Part shown: piece after piece, positions 63,820 to 64,000 of the stretch
How the letters are laid out: each line of letters begins with the position of its first letter
Position numbering within the stretch: the stretch's first letter is position 1
NCBI GenBank assembly: GCA_964531335.1
Contig: CAZHEV010000002.1
Span: 204,016-268,015, forward strand
Direction: 5' to 3'
Length of the DNA: 64,000 bases
Origin: CAZHEV01 sp964531335 [NCBI: uncultured bacterium]
Lineage (GTDB): Bacteria; Eisenbacteria; RBG-16-71-46; CAZHEV01
The notes under the pieces: generated by a model
What the model was told of the DNA's origin: nothing
Seen by the model: only the letters and a program-made list of their open reading frames with translations
Database searches by the model: none
Program-made: the position numbers and the translations under genes

Positions 63820-64000
63820 TGTCCTCTCCTTTGCGGTTTCCTGACCTCTGGACCTCAGGACTCCTACTCATCGACAGGTGCGGCCGAGTTCCGCGCGCCG
63901 CCGCACACACTCTATGGATTGCACCGGGGACGGGTGGGATGACACACTAGTCCCCAAACAAGCGTGATTAAATTGCGAAGGGCGTAGCAAATAATAGAAA

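Overview
This is a 64 kb chromosomal window of high G+C bacterial DNA with densely packed, mostly full-length housekeeping and envelope genes. No phage, insertion sequence, CRISPR array or rRNA is visible. A Cys-rich secreted protein of a type I associate with uncultured FCB-group bacteria (Eisenbacteria/Krumholzibacteria-like), an S46 dipeptidyl-peptidase, many lipoproteins, Ser/Thr kinases fused to ATPase/TPR modules and several sigma-54 activators all suggest a free-living, diderm, FCB-like organism. That placement is inference. AUA (Ile) and AGG/AGA (Arg) codons are used freely despite the high G+C.

Region 1 (1-18004) is regulation and signalling. A divergent gamma-glutamyltranspeptidase homologue is followed by two sigma-54 activators that flank groES-groEL. 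Promoters of the -24/-12 (sigma-54) type are visible upstream of groES, of a ZU5-like lipoprotein, and of one of two divergently transcribed Ser/Thr kinase-ATPase-TPR giants. Downstream lie a GAF/HD-GYP phosphodiesterase, a zinc-ribbon/TPR protein and a zinc-ribbon/FHA protein. Together these look like a linked sigma-54 and phospho-signalling stress module.

Region 2 (18184-26595) is a compact peptidoglycan-sugar salvage operon: murQ, an ABC sugar importer without its own ATPase, anmK, a SpoIID-type lipoprotein and nagZ. A tRNA-Asp gene follows, with its own promoter inside the nagZ 3' end.

Region 3 (26799-42758, minus strand) holds periplasmic redox proteins (cupredoxin-DUF2231, cytochrome P460, a MauG-like diheme protein), a broken copper ATPase, gapA, a UPF0182 membrane protein, a complete ABC sugar importer with a MalK-type ATPase, a lipoprotein, an SDR oxidoreductase and a broken E1-beta gene. 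A PEP synthase 3' remnant follows.

Region 4 (43370-58144, plus strand) has an S46 peptidase with a Cys-rich secreted protein, then a complete 2-oxoacid dehydrogenase complex (E1 alpha, E1 beta, E2, E3). It continues with an aspartase/fumarase, two ferritin-like proteins, a membrane protein, a DHH phosphoesterase and an OPT transporter.

Region 5 (58210-64000) has a disulfide-reductase remnant and a XylR/MopR-type aromatic-sensing sigma-54 activator behind a consensus sigma-70 promoter. Then come a three-gene operon (radical SAM, helical sensor-like protein, reduced Old Yellow Enzyme-like flavoenzyme) and a small Cys protein.

A recurrent oddity is a set of genes carrying internal deletions or surviving only as terminal pieces (about 28.6, 30.3-31.9, 42.1-43.2, 58.2 and 63.4 kb). 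This is either real local gene decay or an assembly problem.
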